From positions 5,259 to 69,258 of the forward strand of contig CAZKNR010000239.1 of the NCBI GenBank assembly GCA_964553925.1: a stretch of 64,000 nt of DNA, given 5' to 3'. Origin of the DNA: DAISKN01 sp964553925 (GTDB lineage: Bacteria > Acidobacteriota > Vicinamibacteria > Marinacidobacterales > SMYC01). The notes under the pieces are model-generated. The model searched no databases, was not told where the DNA came from, and was given only the letters and a program-made list of their open reading frames with translations. This document shows, piece by piece, positions 18,208 through 27,388 of this stretch. The first letter of the stretch is position 1. Every line of letters starts with the position of its first letter. Position numbers and translations under genes: made by a program.

Positions 18208-20637
18208 ATGGAGCTGAGAACGGAATTAAAGCGCGCCTTCAGGGGCGTCTGGTCTCGACCCGGGTTCACCGCGACCACCCTCGCCGCTCTAGGCCTCGGG
18301 ATCGGCCTGAACACCGCGATCTTCAGCCTGGTGCATTCGGTGCTCTTGAGATCCTTGCCCTATCGCGACCCCGAGAGGATCGTGCGGGTATGGGAGTCGC
18401 GTCCTCGAATGGGTGAGGACTCGGCAGAGGTGGCTGCGTTCTCCATGGATCACTTCCGCGCCTGGCGCGAGTCCACCGATGTCTTCGAGTCGATGGCCGT
18501 ATATCAGGACCGGAGCTTCAACCTCACGGGAGGCTCCGAGCCGCTCCGGGTGGAGGCCCAGAGCGTCTCGCCCGCGCTCTTCTCGCTTCTCGGCGTCGAG
18601 CCTCTTCTCGGGCGCGCCTTTTCCGCAGAGGAAGAGACACCGGGGGCCGATCGCGTCGTTCTCTTGAGCCACGGCCTCTGGCAGAGAGTCTTTGGCGGCG
18701 ACGAGACGATCGTCGGGAGGACCCTTCGACTCGACGGCGAGCCCTACGAGGTGGTCGGAGTGATGCCGCGGTCTTTCCGATTTCCGCAACCCGCGACAGA
18801 GCTCTTCGTGCCCCTTCCCGATGTCGCCCCCGAGCCACTTCCGCCCGGCGCGTTCCGTATCGAGCTCGTTCCCGTCGTGGCCAAGCTGGCGCTGGGTGTC
18901 TCGATCGAGCAAGCGGAGGCCGCGGGGCAGGCGTTTCTCGATCGATACCGCAGTACGAGCGAGGCCCCCCCGGAGATGGAGCGCGAGGTTGCGATTCACC
19001 TCACGTCGCTCCATGACCAGCTTGCGCGCCCTATCCGCCCCGCGCTTCTGGTCCTTTTCGTCGCGGTGACGTTCGTTCTTCTCATCGTCTGCGCCAACGT
19101 GGCGAACCTCTTTCTCGCGCGGGCCCAGGGCCGGGAGACGGAGATGGCCGTCCGCGCCGCGCTCGGTGCGGGCCGGAGCCGGCTCGCTCGGCAGCTCCTC
19201 GCGGAGAGTCTCACCTACGCTCTCGCGGGAGGCGCCCTCGCGATCGTCGTCGCCACGCTCTGCCTCCGGCTCGTCCGGCTCGCTCTTCCCGCTAGTCCCT
19301 GGCTCGAGGAGGTCGCGCTCGATGGGCCCGTCGTCGCCTTCAACCTCGGGGTGGCGCTTCTGACCGCGCTCCTCGTCGGACTCCTTCCCGCGATTCGAGC
19401 CTCTCAGGTCGACGTCGTGAGCGGATTGAAGGGGAGCGCCGGATCGGGACCTCGCGGCCGGCTGTCGCGAAACGCGCTGGCGGTTCTCGAAGTGGCTCTC
19501 GCCCTCGTGCTGTTCGCGGCGGCGGGACTGATGCTGCGAAGCTTCATGAACCTCGCGCGGAACGATCCCGGGTATGAGCCGCGGGACGTCTTGACGTTTC
19601 GTCTCAGCCTTCCGGACACGAAATATCCCGATGGCGTCGCGCGGCGGGCCGTGTTCGATTCCCTGAGGGAGAGGCTTTCGGCGCTCTCTGGTGTCAGCGC
19701 CGCGGGTCTCGTCAATTCGCTCCCCCTCGACCAGGAGCGGATGGTGACGTTCCTCAACGTCGAAGGGCGGCCAATGCCGTCGGATCGGATGCAGATGCCG
19801 CGGGCGAGCGTACGCATCGTGAGCCCTGACTTCTTCCGCGCCATGGGAATTCGGCTCGCTTCCGGCCGCGCCTTCGACGAGGGAGACGTGGCCTCTGCAC
19901 CCCCGGTGGTGGTGGTCAACGAATCGCTCGCCGGGCGCTACTTCGAAGGCGAGGATCCGCTGAAGGCGCGCATCCATCGCCTGGGGGCGATCGTCGGCGT
20001 CATCTCCGACTTTCGTCAAGAGGGGCTCGACCGGGATCCCGAGCCGGAGATTTACTTCGACTATCGTCAGGTGCCCGAAGCCATGAGTGAAGCGCTCTCG
20101 CGGATGAGCGTCGCCGTTCGATACGATCCCCGCTCGAGCGGGCTCGTGGAATCGGTGAAGGCCGCGATCCACGGGCTCGACCCCGAGCTTCCTCTTGCCG
20201 ACGTTCGCACCATGGAAGCGAGACTCGAGGAGTCCGTCACGAGGCCGCGCCTCTATGCGCTCTTGCTGTCGTTCTTCGCGGGGGTGGCGCTGATCCTTGC
20301 CGTGAGCGGCGTCGCGAGCGTCGTGAGCTATCAGGCGGCCGAGCGCACGCGGGAGAACGGCCTCCGCGTGGCGCTCGGCGCGACGCCGCGCGAAATCCTG
20401 GGACGGTCGCTTTCGGACGGATGGAGAATTCTCGCCGTTTCACTCCCTCTAGGCCTCGCGGGCGCCATTTTCGTCGGCCGCATGCTTTCGAGCGTGCTCT
20501 TTCAGGTATCTCCGTTCGACCCCTGGACGCTCGTCTCGGTGTGCCTGGTGCTCGGGTCGGCAACTCTCGCGGCGAGCGCCATTCCCGCCCGAAGAGCGGC
20601 GCGTATGGACCCGGTGACGGCGCTTCGTTACGAGTAG
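18208..20637 (+). CDS. ABC transporter permease of the acidobacterial ADOP type (MacB-like)
   Basis: The 809-residue protein starts after GAGGGGATA. It has two MacB/FtsX-type halves: a first transmembrane helix (FTATTLAALGLGIGLNTAIF), a periplasmic MacB_PCD domain (SMAVYQDRSFNLTGG; RAFSAEEETPGADRVV), and FtsX helices around residues 285-400. A second PCD and a last FtsX block follow, ending ARRAARMDPVTALRYE, the typical tail. The duplicated architecture without an adjacent ATPase is the 'acidobacterial duplicated orphan permease' described in Acidobacteria, and no ATP-binding subunit is nearby. The substrate is unknown. It overlaps the convergent TPR gene by 10 bp. Confidence 0.93.
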   Translation: MELRTELKRAFRGVWSRPGFTATTLAALGLGIGLNTAIFSLVHSVLLRSLPYRDPERIVRVWESRPRMGEDSAEVAAFSMDHFRAWRESTDVFESMAVYQDRSFNLTGGSEPLRVEAQSVSPALFSLLGVEPLLGRAFSAEEETPGADRVVLLSHGLWQRVFGGDETIVGRTLRLDGEPYEVVGVMPRSFRFPQPATELFVPLPDVAPEPLPPGAFRIELVPVVAKLALGVSIEQAEAAGQAFLDRYRSTSEAPPEMEREVAIHLTSLHDQLARPIRPALLVLFVAVTFVLLIVCANVANLFLARAQGRETEMAVRAALGAGRSRLARQLLAESLTYALAGGALAIVVATLCLRLVRLALPASPWLEEVALDGPVVAFNLGVALLTALLVGLLPAIRASQVDVVSGLKGSAGSGPRGRLSRNALAVLEVALALVLFAAAGLMLRSFMNLARNDPGYEPRDVLTFRLSLPDTKYPDGVARRAVFDSLRERLSALSGVSAAGLVNSLPLDQERMVTFLNVEGRPMPSDRMQMPRASVRIVSPDFFRAMGIRLASGRAFDEGDVASAPPVVVVNESLAGRYFEGEDPLKARIHRLGAIVGVISDFRQEGLDRDPEPEIYFDYRQVPEAMSEALSRMSVAVRYDPRSSGLVESVKAAIHGLDPELPLADVRTMEARLEESVTRPRLYALLLSFFAGVALILAVSGVASVVSYQAAERTRENGLRVALGATPREILGRSLSDGWRILAVSLPLGLAGAIFVGRMLSSVLFQVSPFDPWTLVSVCLVLGSATLAASAIPARRAARMDPVTALRYE

Positions 20638-21134
20638 GTGGGTGAGGTCTTGGGCTTGATGCGGGGCTTCTCTTTCGTCGAAAGCTCCGACTTCAGCTTT
20701 CCCAGGTAGCGGTTCACCGGGTGGTTTCTGGGGAGGCCCCCAATCGCGTTCGGCGTGCGCGGGTTCACCCGGTTAATCTCGGCGAGAAGCCTCTTGTTAC
20801 CGGGATCGATGCGGAGGCCCTTGCGGAGCACCTGGGCGGCCTGCGTCTTCCAGCCGGTCTGCTCGTGGAGCCGCGCGAGGTTGATGTACATCTGCGGGTC
20901 GTAGAACGCGAGCTCGAGCGCCCGCTCGCACCAGGTGAGCCCTGTTTTCACGTCGCCTTCCTCCGTCGCCAGAACCAGACCCCCGAAAGATAAGTGAGAC
21001 GGGTCGCGGCTGCCGGACGAGACGATCTCGCGGAAGACGGCGGCCGAGTCTTTCCCCCGGCCGATGCGCAGGAGGTCCATGGCTTTCCGAAAGAGGCTCT
21101 TGTGGTCTTGCCACTGCATGCGAAGCTCGGGCAC
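20628..21134 (-). CDS. Tetratricopeptide-repeat protein
   Basis: The 168-residue protein has no signal peptide. Helical repeats are visible in the middle: AMDLLRIGRGKDSAAVFREIV, LTWCERALELAFYDPQMYINLARLHEQTGW and AAQVLRKGLRIDPGNKRLLAEI. The last two fit TPR spacing (LARLHEQTG..AAQVLRKGLRIDPGN). The C-terminus is basic and proline-rich (NAIGGLPRNHPVNRYLGK, then KPRIKPKTS). The start is either the GTG at 21134 or an ATG 5 codons later. The protein would be a scaffold of unknown partner. Confidence 0.8.
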   Translation of the reverse strand: MPELRMQWQDHKSLFRKAMDLLRIGRGKDSAAVFREIVSSGSRDPSHLSFGGLVLATEEGDVKTGLTWCERALELAFYDPQMYINLARLHEQTGWKTQAAQVLRKGLRIDPGNKRLLAEINRVNPRTPNAIGGLPRNHPVNRYLGKLKSELSTKEKPRIKPKTSPTYS

Positions 21135-21295
21135 CTTCCTTTGGGGAGCGACAGTGCGAGAAATGCAAGAAAATTGCCAGCAAGGAGATTACGCCTAACC
21201 GGTTGATTCGTATGGAAGCTGAGTTTTCAGCCGGCGAATGAGCCGAGGGGTTTCCCAGACGGTGCGCGGGAAAGACCCACAGGGAGAGCCGGGAT

Positions 21296-21952
21296 CTAGC
21301 GCGGCTTCTCGGCGGCGAGCATGAAGATGTCGCGGCCCTCCTGACGGTACTTGCGCTCGAAGTTGGACCCCACGACCTCGCTCTCGAGGGCGGCGCGGGT
21401 TGCGGCGAAGCCGGCTTCGACCAGGGGCGATCGCTTCACCGCGGCCGCGATCTTCTCGAAGTATTCCCGATGATCGGTCGCGATCGAAAGACGCGCGCCC
21501 GGCTTCAACCTCGAAGCGAGCTCGTCGACGAACACCGGCTGGAGCAGCCGCCGCCGGTGGTGGCGCGTTTTGGGCCAGGGGTCGGGGAAGTAGAGGTGGA
21601 TGGCGGACAGGCTCTCCTTCTCGATGAAGTCGCGCACGAACCCCGAGGCCTCGGCCAGGACGACTCGGACGTTCTTTCTCTCGGCGCGCCGCAACCGGTC
21701 TCCCGCGAAGATCCAGTACCTCCGGGCATACTCGATTCCGAGGAAGTTCACTTCCGGCCTCGCTCCGGACTCCGCGAGCAGAAACGTTCCCTTGCCCGAC
21801 CCGATTTCGAGCTCGAGCGGCCAGTCGTTTCCGAAGAGAGCCATGCTGGTAGCGGGCCGAGGGGTGGTCTCGGGAGTTAACCCGTGCCCTCCGGGCATCC
21901 TCCTGCTCCGGCGGCTCCCCCGACCGGACGTTGGTTGCATGGTTCGGTTCAT
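21296..21952 (-). CDS. trmB: tRNA (guanine-N7-)-methyltransferase TrmB
   Basis: TrmB motifs are clear: LELEIGSGKGTFLLAE (SAM-binding motif I), NFLGIEYARRYWIFAGDRL, and IHLYFPDPWPKTRHHRRRLLQPVF (the signature PDPWPK..H.KRR). GARLSIATDHREYFE and SNFERKYRQEGRDIF follow. The enzyme methylates G46 in the tRNA variable loop. The catalytic domain begins near residue 40 (FGNDWPLELEIG), so the basic first 35 residues may be a tail or the start may lie later, for example Met37. At 218 residues it is of normal length. It stands alone on this strand, opposite a desaturase gene. Confidence 0.93.
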   Translation of the reverse strand: MNRTMQPTSGRGSRRSRRMPGGHGLTPETTPRPATSMALFGNDWPLELEIGSGKGTFLLAESGARPEVNFLGIEYARRYWIFAGDRLRRAERKNVRVVLAEASGFVRDFIEKESLSAIHLYFPDPWPKTRHHRRRLLQPVFVDELASRLKPGARLSIATDHREYFEKIAAAVKRSPLVEAGFAATRAALESEVVGSNFERKYRQEGRDIFMLAAEKPR

Positions 21953-22071
21953 GTTACGCTACGCCCAATGGTCCACGTGAGAATCCGGCCTCGGGTGAGG
22001 CTTCCGAGCTAACTTACTCGAATCCCCGTGAGAAGGCTGCTGTAGCCCATCCCCGTAAACAGGAGAGTTTC

Positions 22072-22989
22072 GTGAATACGAATGCGCCGAACCTATCTTC
22101 TGTCCCGTCCCGCGGCGGGATTTCCTGGCTCTCGACCATCCCCTTCGTCGCCCTTCATCTCATGACTCTGGGCGCAATCTGGGTGGGATGGAGTCCGATT
22201 GCGCTCCTTGTTTGTCTCGCGCTCTATTGGGTGAGGATGTTCGCTATCACCGGGTTCTACCATCGCTATCTGGCCCACCGGACGTACAAGACTTCGCGCT
22301 GGTTTCAATTCCTGTTCGCCGTGGTCGGCAACTCCAGCACTCAGAAAGGCCCGCTGTGGTGGGCTGCCCATCACCGGCACCACCATCAGTATTCCGATGA
22401 GGAGGAGGACGTCCACTCGCCCACGAAGAGCGGGTTCCTGTACTCCCACATCGGCTGGATCTTCGATCGGGCGAACAGCCCCACGAGGATGCGGCTCATC
22501 CCCGACCTCGCGAAGTACCCCGAGCTTCGCGCCCTGGATCGTTTCGACGTCCTCATCCCCATCCTTACCGGCGTCTCCTGCTTCGGGCTCGGCGTCCTGC
22601 TCGAGGCGACAGCGCCTTCGCTCGGAACCTCGGGAATGCAGATGCTCGTCTGGGGTTACGTCATCTCGACCGTGGTTTTGGCCCACAGCACGTTCACCAT
22701 CAACTCCCTCTCTCATCTCCTGGGAAAGCGGCGCTTCGAGACCACCGACACCAGCAAGAACAACCTGACTCTCGCGCTTTTGACCATGGGTGAGGGCTGG
22801 CACAACAATCACCACTTCTATCCCACCGCGACCCGGCAAGGCTTCTACTGGTGGGAGATCGACGCCACGTACTACGGCCTGTACATCCTCTCGAAGCTCG
22901 GGCTCGTCTGGGATCTGAGGAAAGTTCCGGCTCACGTTCTGGAGCAGGGGCGGCACGCGGGCGAGGAGCGGGCGGAAGCGGCGGCCTGA
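22072..22989 (+). CDS. Acyl-CoA/acyl-lipid delta-9-type fatty acid desaturase
   Basis: The GTG at 22072 follows CAGGAGAG. The longer open frame upstream has no ribosome site and reads as junk. The 305-residue membrane enzyme has three histidine boxes: HRYLAHR (residues 64-70), HHRHHH (100-105) and HNNHH near the C-terminus. Four hydrophobic segments surround them (WLSTIPFVALHLMTLGAIWVG; PIALLVCLALYWV; two after residue 150). This is the stearoyl-CoA desaturase-like di-iron family, which inserts a cis double bond using O2 and an electron donor. No ferredoxin gene is adjacent. It is convergent with, and 8 bp from, the hydrolase fusion gene. Confidence 0.92.
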   Translation: MNTNAPNLSSVPSRGGISWLSTIPFVALHLMTLGAIWVGWSPIALLVCLALYWVRMFAITGFYHRYLAHRTYKTSRWFQFLFAVVGNSSTQKGPLWWAAHHRHHHQYSDEEEDVHSPTKSGFLYSHIGWIFDRANSPTRMRLIPDLAKYPELRALDRFDVLIPILTGVSCFGLGVLLEATAPSLGTSGMQMLVWGYVISTVVLAHSTFTINSLSHLLGKRRFETTDTSKNNLTLALLTMGEGWHNNHHFYPTATRQGFYWWEIDATYYGLYILSKLGLVWDLRKVPAHVLEQGRHAGEERAEAAA

Positions 22990-22997
22990 GCGCCCAG

Positions 22998-24494
22998 TCA
23001 AGAAAAGCCCAAAAGACTTCGAATCGCTTCCAAGACCACTCGAAACGCCTCGGTAGACGGGGCGATCACTTCGAAGTGTCCCGCGCCTTCGGCGAGGGTG
23101 TGGGACGCATCGTCCCCTTTGGCCTGCGCCTTTCTGGCGTAGTCGTCTCCAAAAGCCGGGGGAACGATGGCGTCGAGCGAGCCGGTTATGAGCCGTTGAG
23201 GCACTCCCAGGGGTAGCCGTTCGATGGGCGAGGCTTCCGCGTAGCGAGAGGCCGCCTCCTCCGGGCCGCCGCCGACGACCTCGGCCGCCATGGTGTCGCA
23301 CACTCGTTCTTGGACCGCGCGCCTGAGGTCGGTGACTCCCGCGAGCGAGACGACTCCCGCGAGCGGCAGCGGATCGGACGACCCGCGAATCTCGCTGCCC
23401 TCGCCGAGACCGCCGCGGGCGGCGAGCCAGAGAGCGAGGTGCCCTCCGGCGGAATGGCCGACGGCGGCGACGCGCGCGAGATCGAGCGGGTGAGACGACG
23501 CGAGCGTCCGGAGACGATCCGCGCCCGCGGCCACGTCGAGAAACGTCCCTGGCCAACCTCCGCCGGGGTTTCCCACCCGGCGGTACTCGAGGCTCCATGT
23601 GGCGAACCCCTCGAGGCGAAGAGCGTCGCTGAAAGCGCGCGTATGGCCGATGTCGTAGCGCGCGCGCCAGCAGCCTCCATGGAGCACGATCGCGACCGGG
23701 TGTGGTCCGCGTCCCGAGGGGAGCCGAAGCTCTCCGAACTGGAGAGGGTCGTCTCCGTATTGAATTCGGGCGTCGGGCTCGGGATGAGAGAGGTTCAGGA
23801 TGTCGTCGACGCTGAAAACCGGAGCGCTCGCGGGGAGGTCGAGGGCGCGCAAGGTGTCGTCATCGAGGCGATGACCGCCCTCGAATCGCTTCACCTGGAA
23901 CGCGATCTCGCGATCTCTCAAAAGCGAGGACTGCCGCTCCCAGTGCTCTTCGGTGAGAAAGGGATCGCGGGTCCCGCCGACGAGGGTAACCGTCATTCGG
24001 CCCTGGCGGCCGTGGCGGCCGAGGCGCGCGATCGCGGCGTCGTCGAGATCGTGGGGGAGGGGCGAGCCCCAGATCACGAGCTCGTCGATCTCGGCCTTCC
24101 CGCGGGTCGCCCAACGGGCCGCGGTCGCGACTCCCTGAGAGTAGCCCAGGATCCGGAGACGGATTTCCGAGCGGCGAAGACCCTCGAAGATCCGGTCGTG
24201 TAGCCGATCCAGATAGGTGACGTAGTCGTCGATCTCCGTGAGGCGGTCCTCACGAGTCATCCAGGAGGCGCCGACCCTCTGGTGGTCCTCGTGGTAGAAG
24301 CGCGAGAGGGCCTCGGGGACGACGAGAAGGCGCCCGTCCCGGGCCAGGGCGCGCGCGTGGCCCAGAAACTCCGAAGCGAGCTGGCCATAGCCGTGAAAGA
24401 GGAACCAGACGTCATCGAGAGGTCCGTCCACCCGGCCGAGCGTGAGATAACGCGCGGTCTTAGAAACGGCGAGATGGTGGCTCTCGGGCTCCAT
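22998..24494 (-). CDS. Fusion of two alpha/beta-hydrolases (carboxylesterase + acylaminoacyl/esterase-like)
   Basis: The 498-residue protein contains two complete hydrolase triads. Residues 1-220 resemble a phospholipase/carboxylesterase: oxyanion FHGYG, nucleophile Ser119 in GYSQG, Asp177 in GGTRD and His208 in EGGH. Residues about 240-498 form a second domain of the kynurenine-formamidase/esterase type, with LHGGCWR at 272-277, Ser348 in GHSAGGH, Asp in TGSLDAIVPP and His in GAGHFEV. No signal peptide is visible. Each domain looks catalytically intact. I know of no standard family with this pairing, so the two were probably separate neighbouring genes that fused. Substrates are unknown, probably short esters or amides in the cytoplasm. 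Confidence 0.85.
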   Translation of the reverse strand: MEPESHHLAVSKTARYLTLGRVDGPLDDVWFLFHGYGQLASEFLGHARALARDGRLLVVPEALSRFYHEDHQRVGASWMTREDRLTEIDDYVTYLDRLHDRIFEGLRRSEIRLRILGYSQGVATAARWATRGKAEIDELVIWGSPLPHDLDDAAIARLGRHGRQGRMTVTLVGGTRDPFLTEEHWERQSSLLRDREIAFQVKRFEGGHRLDDDTLRALDLPASAPVFSVDDILNLSHPEPDARIQYGDDPLQFGELRLPSGRGPHPVAIVLHGGCWRARYDIGHTRAFSDALRLEGFATWSLEYRRVGNPGGGWPGTFLDVAAGADRLRTLASSHPLDLARVAAVGHSAGGHLALWLAARGGLGEGSEIRGSSDPLPLAGVVSLAGVTDLRRAVQERVCDTMAAEVVGGGPEEAASRYAEASPIERLPLGVPQRLITGSLDAIVPPAFGDDYARKAQAKGDDASHTLAEGAGHFEVIAPSTEAFRVVLEAIRSLLGFS

Positions 24495-24569
24495 CGTTAC
24501 GTGAAGTTGCCGGCCGCCGGAAATCCGCGCGGACCCGATCCGAGGCGGACCGCGCGGGTTCTGATGACA

Positions 24570-25037
24570 TCAGCCACGGTACGATACATCCTGGAGCTGA
24601 ACGGAGATGCCGTCCGGATCCGCGAAGTAGAGCTCCTTCACGTCGCCGCGCATCCGGATGCGGCTCTCGACTCCGTGCTCCGCGCAGACCTTCATCGTCT
24701 GGTCGGCGTCGAAGCGCTCGACCCCGAGGCAGAAATGGTTGATGTGCGCCCTGTTCGCGCTGTTCGCAGAAGCCGCAGCGTAGATACCCACGAACGATTC
24801 GCCGGCGGCCAGGTTGATGCCGTTGTCCTGCCGGCTCATCACCGGCATGCCGAAGAGCTGCTGATAAAACGTCACGGACCGCTCTACGTTCGATACGAAC
24901 AACGTGACGCGATTGAGCGTCCGCACCGGCAGTTGAGGCTTCGGCGCCTGCGCCGCCGCGATCGCCGCCACGAACTCCCGGCGCGTCAGAGCACCCGTCT
25001 CATACCGACTCACCAACCGTTCGACTGCCGCGTTCAT
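24570..25037 (-). CDS. VOC (glyoxalase/dioxygenase-fold) family protein
   Basis: The 155-residue protein has a short helical N-terminus with TRREFVAAIAA, which resembles a shortened twin-arginine leader but lacks a long hydrophobic stretch. A single VOC module pair follows: LNRVTLFVSNVERSVTFYQQLFG, then HINHFCLGVERFDA and ELYFADPDGISVQLQD. Metal-ligand-like His and Glu/Gln positions (INHF and VQLQD) are present. VOC proteins include glyoxalases, dioxygenases and resistance proteins. The specific reaction cannot be assigned. It is transcribed alone, 76 bp from the hydrolase fusion gene. Confidence 0.85.
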   Translation of the reverse strand: MNAAVERLVSRYETGALTRREFVAAIAAAQAPKPQLPVRTLNRVTLFVSNVERSVTFYQQLFGMPVMSRQDNGINLAAGESFVGIYAAASANSANRAHINHFCLGVERFDADQTMKVCAEHGVESRIRMRGDVKELYFADPDGISVQLQDVSYRG

Positions 25038-25159
25038 CGGGCCACCTCTCGCGACTGGATGCGCAAGGTATCACGAACGACCCTCTTCCACCGGGGAGGA
25101 GAACCCCCCTTTTTCTCGTCTCTATTGCATAGGGGTGAGGGTCATGACGGGAGATCGAC

Positions 25160-25894
25160 ATGGGCCCTCAAATCGCGCCGGGCGCGAGCATTCAGAACGT
25201 GCTTCGGGAGTTCCTTCAGGACCGGGGTCGAGATCTGGCGCCGCCGGAATCTCGCCTGTATCGCCACGTGGTTCTGTTCCTCGAGCTTTGCATCAACAAC
25301 TACGGCCACCGAAATCTGGACGAGGAGAGCCGCGAGCGGTACGAGCGCCTCTACCGGGACTTCGATAGCGGCGGCCGGGATTTCTTCGAGCTGTTCGGGC
25401 CGGAGCTGCTCCTTCCGGAGCTTGATTTCTTCACCGACACCTTTCTGAAAAAGGAAGTCCATACGTCCGACAAAGTGGTGCGGCGCGCGAAAGACGTCGT
25501 CTCCGAGCTTCGCGCGTGGCTCGTGAATCGAGACTACCTCACGCCGAAAGCCCTCGAAGATCACGAGAAGAGCCTGAGAGTCTGCGAGAGGCTAAAGCGC
25601 CGGCTGCGGCCCCTGGCGCGACGGGTTTCTCGAAGTCTGGTCTCCATCGATCCAACGACCCTTGCCGAGGATGACTTCGTGGCTCTCGACGACCACCTCG
25701 TCGGCCGCGTCGAGGAGGGGTGGGTGTGGCTCCGCGTGCACCGAACCGCCGCTCCCGAGGAGATCGGTCCCGTCGCCCTTCCAAAGGAGCTCACGCGCCA
25801 CCTCCGCCGCGGCTTCACTCTCTGCTGCTCTCTCGGACGGCTTCGGGGCCGTTGGCGCCTCGTGGAGTTTTCGGAGGTCCATCCTCGCGGATAG
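25160..25894 (+). CDS. Unrecognised 244-residue protein
   Basis: The ATG at 25160 follows GGGAG. The product is soluble and charged, with no signal peptide. The N-terminal half is helical (SIQNVLREFLQDRGRDLAPP; HVVLFLELCINNYGHRNL; KVVRRAKDVVSELRAWLV). Near residue 165 it becomes beta-rich (LDDHLVGRVEEGWVWLRV; AAPEEIGPVALPKEL; FTLCCSLGRLRGRWRLVEF). Coding character is good: no rare stretches and a strong third-position GC bias. I do not recognise the family. It lies between a VOC gene and a convergent hydrolase gene. Confidence 0.75.
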   Translation: MGPQIAPGASIQNVLREFLQDRGRDLAPPESRLYRHVVLFLELCINNYGHRNLDEESRERYERLYRDFDSGGRDFFELFGPELLLPELDFFTDTFLKKEVHTSDKVVRRAKDVVSELRAWLVNRDYLTPKALEDHEKSLRVCERLKRRLRPLARRVSRSLVSIDPTTLAEDDFVALDDHLVGRVEEGWVWLRVHRTAAPEEIGPVALPKELTRHLRRGFTLCCSLGRLRGRWRLVEFSEVHPRG

Positions 25895-25936
25895 AACCGG
25901 GCTGCTGGAAAGTGGATTTCATGGCGCTTGCCGGAA

Positions 25937-27019
25937 CTATCTCTTCCGGGACAAGACGAGCCCGTCGAAACCGTGGCGGGTGGGCGCGTCTTCCAGGAAC
26001 TCGGCGGCGGTGGCGTCCGCCTTGAGGGAGGCGTGGAGAAAGCGGCCGACGTAAAGACACAGACGCCGGTAGCGCTCGAGGGCCGCGGGAGCGCCCTCGC
26101 GCCCGTCGATGAAGACCTTCGAGGCAACGACGGTCGTGAGCGAGGTGAACTCGGCGTGGGTCGCGCCCTCGATCGTGAGAAGGTAGGCGCGTCCCCTCAC
26201 CACTTCGTTGAAGTACCGGAAGCTCTTCGGGACTTGGGCAGATTCACGCGAGCCGGTCGCATGGAGGAACGCGGCCGTCGAGCGTTTGGGCTCGAAGAAG
26301 ATCGAGCTCTCGAGGAGCGTCTCGCCGTAAGCGTAGCCGGTCGCCGCGTCGAGGCTCACGACCGCGCCCACGTCGGGGTTCTTCATCTGAAGGAGCGCCT
26401 GGGCGACCCCCCCGAGGCTCCAGGCCACAAGACCGATGCGCCCGTCAGAGACCTCGGGGTAGCCGTGCATCTCCTGGATCACGAGCTCCATGTCCCGGAG
26501 CTGAGCGTCCACCGAAAGCTGGTCGTACGCGGCCTCGACGTCCTCTCTCGCCGGAAGAGAGGGAATCGCCGCGACGATGTAGCCCTGGCTCGCGAGATAC
26601 TCGCTTAAGACGGTATTGAGGTAAAAGGGACCGGTGAGGCCCGTCCCGAAGATAAGGAGAGGAAAAGGTCCTTCAGCCCGCGGCGCTTTTTCGACCGCCG
26701 TCGTTTCCGAAGAGAAGAGCGCCTCGAGCTCGAGAGGCGAAAGCGAGAAACCGTACGTCGAAAGCCGCTCCCGGAAGCTCTCCCGACCGTCGCCGCCATC
26801 CACGTAACGGCCGAACGTCAGGGGCCGCGCTTCGCCCGTGGCGCCTTCCGCGGGATACCAGATGGAAATCGTGATCGGTCGGGCGCGGGTCTCTCCCTCG
26901 GCGCCGAAAGGACGGGAGTAGTCGAAAGATTCGACCTGCTCGAATCCCACTTTGTGGGGTCCCGGTTCGAGCTCGCCCGAGAGGGTCGAGGTCACGAGGA
27001 AAAGCGGAAGAAAACCCAC
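25937..27019 (-). CDS. Secreted alpha/beta-hydrolase, dienelactone hydrolase / PAF-acetylhydrolase-like
   Basis: The 360-residue protein starts with a short hydrophobic leader (MGFLPLFLVTSTLSG). Then come the alpha/beta-hydrolase strands ITISIWYPAEG, FPLLIFGTGLTGPFYLNTVL (oxyanion region) and YIVAAIPSLPAREDVEAAYDQ. The nucleophile is probably the Ser of LVAWSLGGVAQAL, and ISIWYPA plus the spacing resemble the PAF-acetylhydrolase/dienelactone-hydrolase group. The C-terminal catalytic His is probably in EGATHAEFTS, and the acidic residue lies in the segment before it. The substrate is unknown. A GTG start at 27019 is used; no strong ribosome site is visible. Confidence 0.82.
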   Translation of the reverse strand: MGFLPLFLVTSTLSGELEPGPHKVGFEQVESFDYSRPFGAEGETRARPITISIWYPAEGATGEARPLTFGRYVDGGDGRESFRERLSTYGFSLSPLELEALFSSETTAVEKAPRAEGPFPLLIFGTGLTGPFYLNTVLSEYLASQGYIVAAIPSLPAREDVEAAYDQLSVDAQLRDMELVIQEMHGYPEVSDGRIGLVAWSLGGVAQALLQMKNPDVGAVVSLDAATGYAYGETLLESSIFFEPKRSTAAFLHATGSRESAQVPKSFRYFNEVVRGRAYLLTIEGATHAEFTSLTTVVASKVFIDGREGAPAALERYRRLCLYVGRFLHASLKADATAAEFLEDAPTRHGFDGLVLSRKR

Positions 27020-27173
27020 GGAGCGAGATTAGCGCGCCGGCCCCGCAAGAACGAAATCCCCGACGGGCGTTTCCTCGAGCGTGTATCCCTCGCACCTCCG
27101 ATCTCATACTCTTCTCGGAACCGAAGACGAAATCGGTCCCGGGCCTCGCGAGGCCCATCGAACGATCGTGAGG

Positions 27174-27388
27174 CGTGAGGAATCACAGCACGACTTTCGT
27201 AACCGTCGAAGTCACCGGGTTCTTGGTCACTCGATATGCACCGGGATCGTGGCGGCGAGATTCTGCTGGTGAGTCACGACACCGACGACGCGCCCCCGCG
27301 ACCTGAGCTCCGCCATGGTACGCGGTGAAGCCTTCGATCTCGAGCTTGATCGGGCGCATGAACCTCGTCGAGAAGCTCGTCGAAGAGA
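27174..27388 (-). pseudogene. Internally deleted sbcC copy (fossil)
   Basis: Positions 27174-27318 match the 3' end of the intact sbcC gene (29471-29615) at roughly 94 percent by eye. On the minus strand they read RGRVVGVVTHQQNLAATIPV. The next 70 bases (27319-27388) match the 5' end of sbcC and the last codons of sbcD (31818-31886). About 2.2 kb of the gene body is therefore missing. The junction falls where both parents share GAGCTC near CGAT, which suggests a microhomology-mediated deletion. A 1-nt deletion also breaks the frame (TCGATATGCACC versus CGATACTGCACC). It has the same orientation as the intact gene. It is non-functional and marks the left side of the accessory island. Confidence 0.85.
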
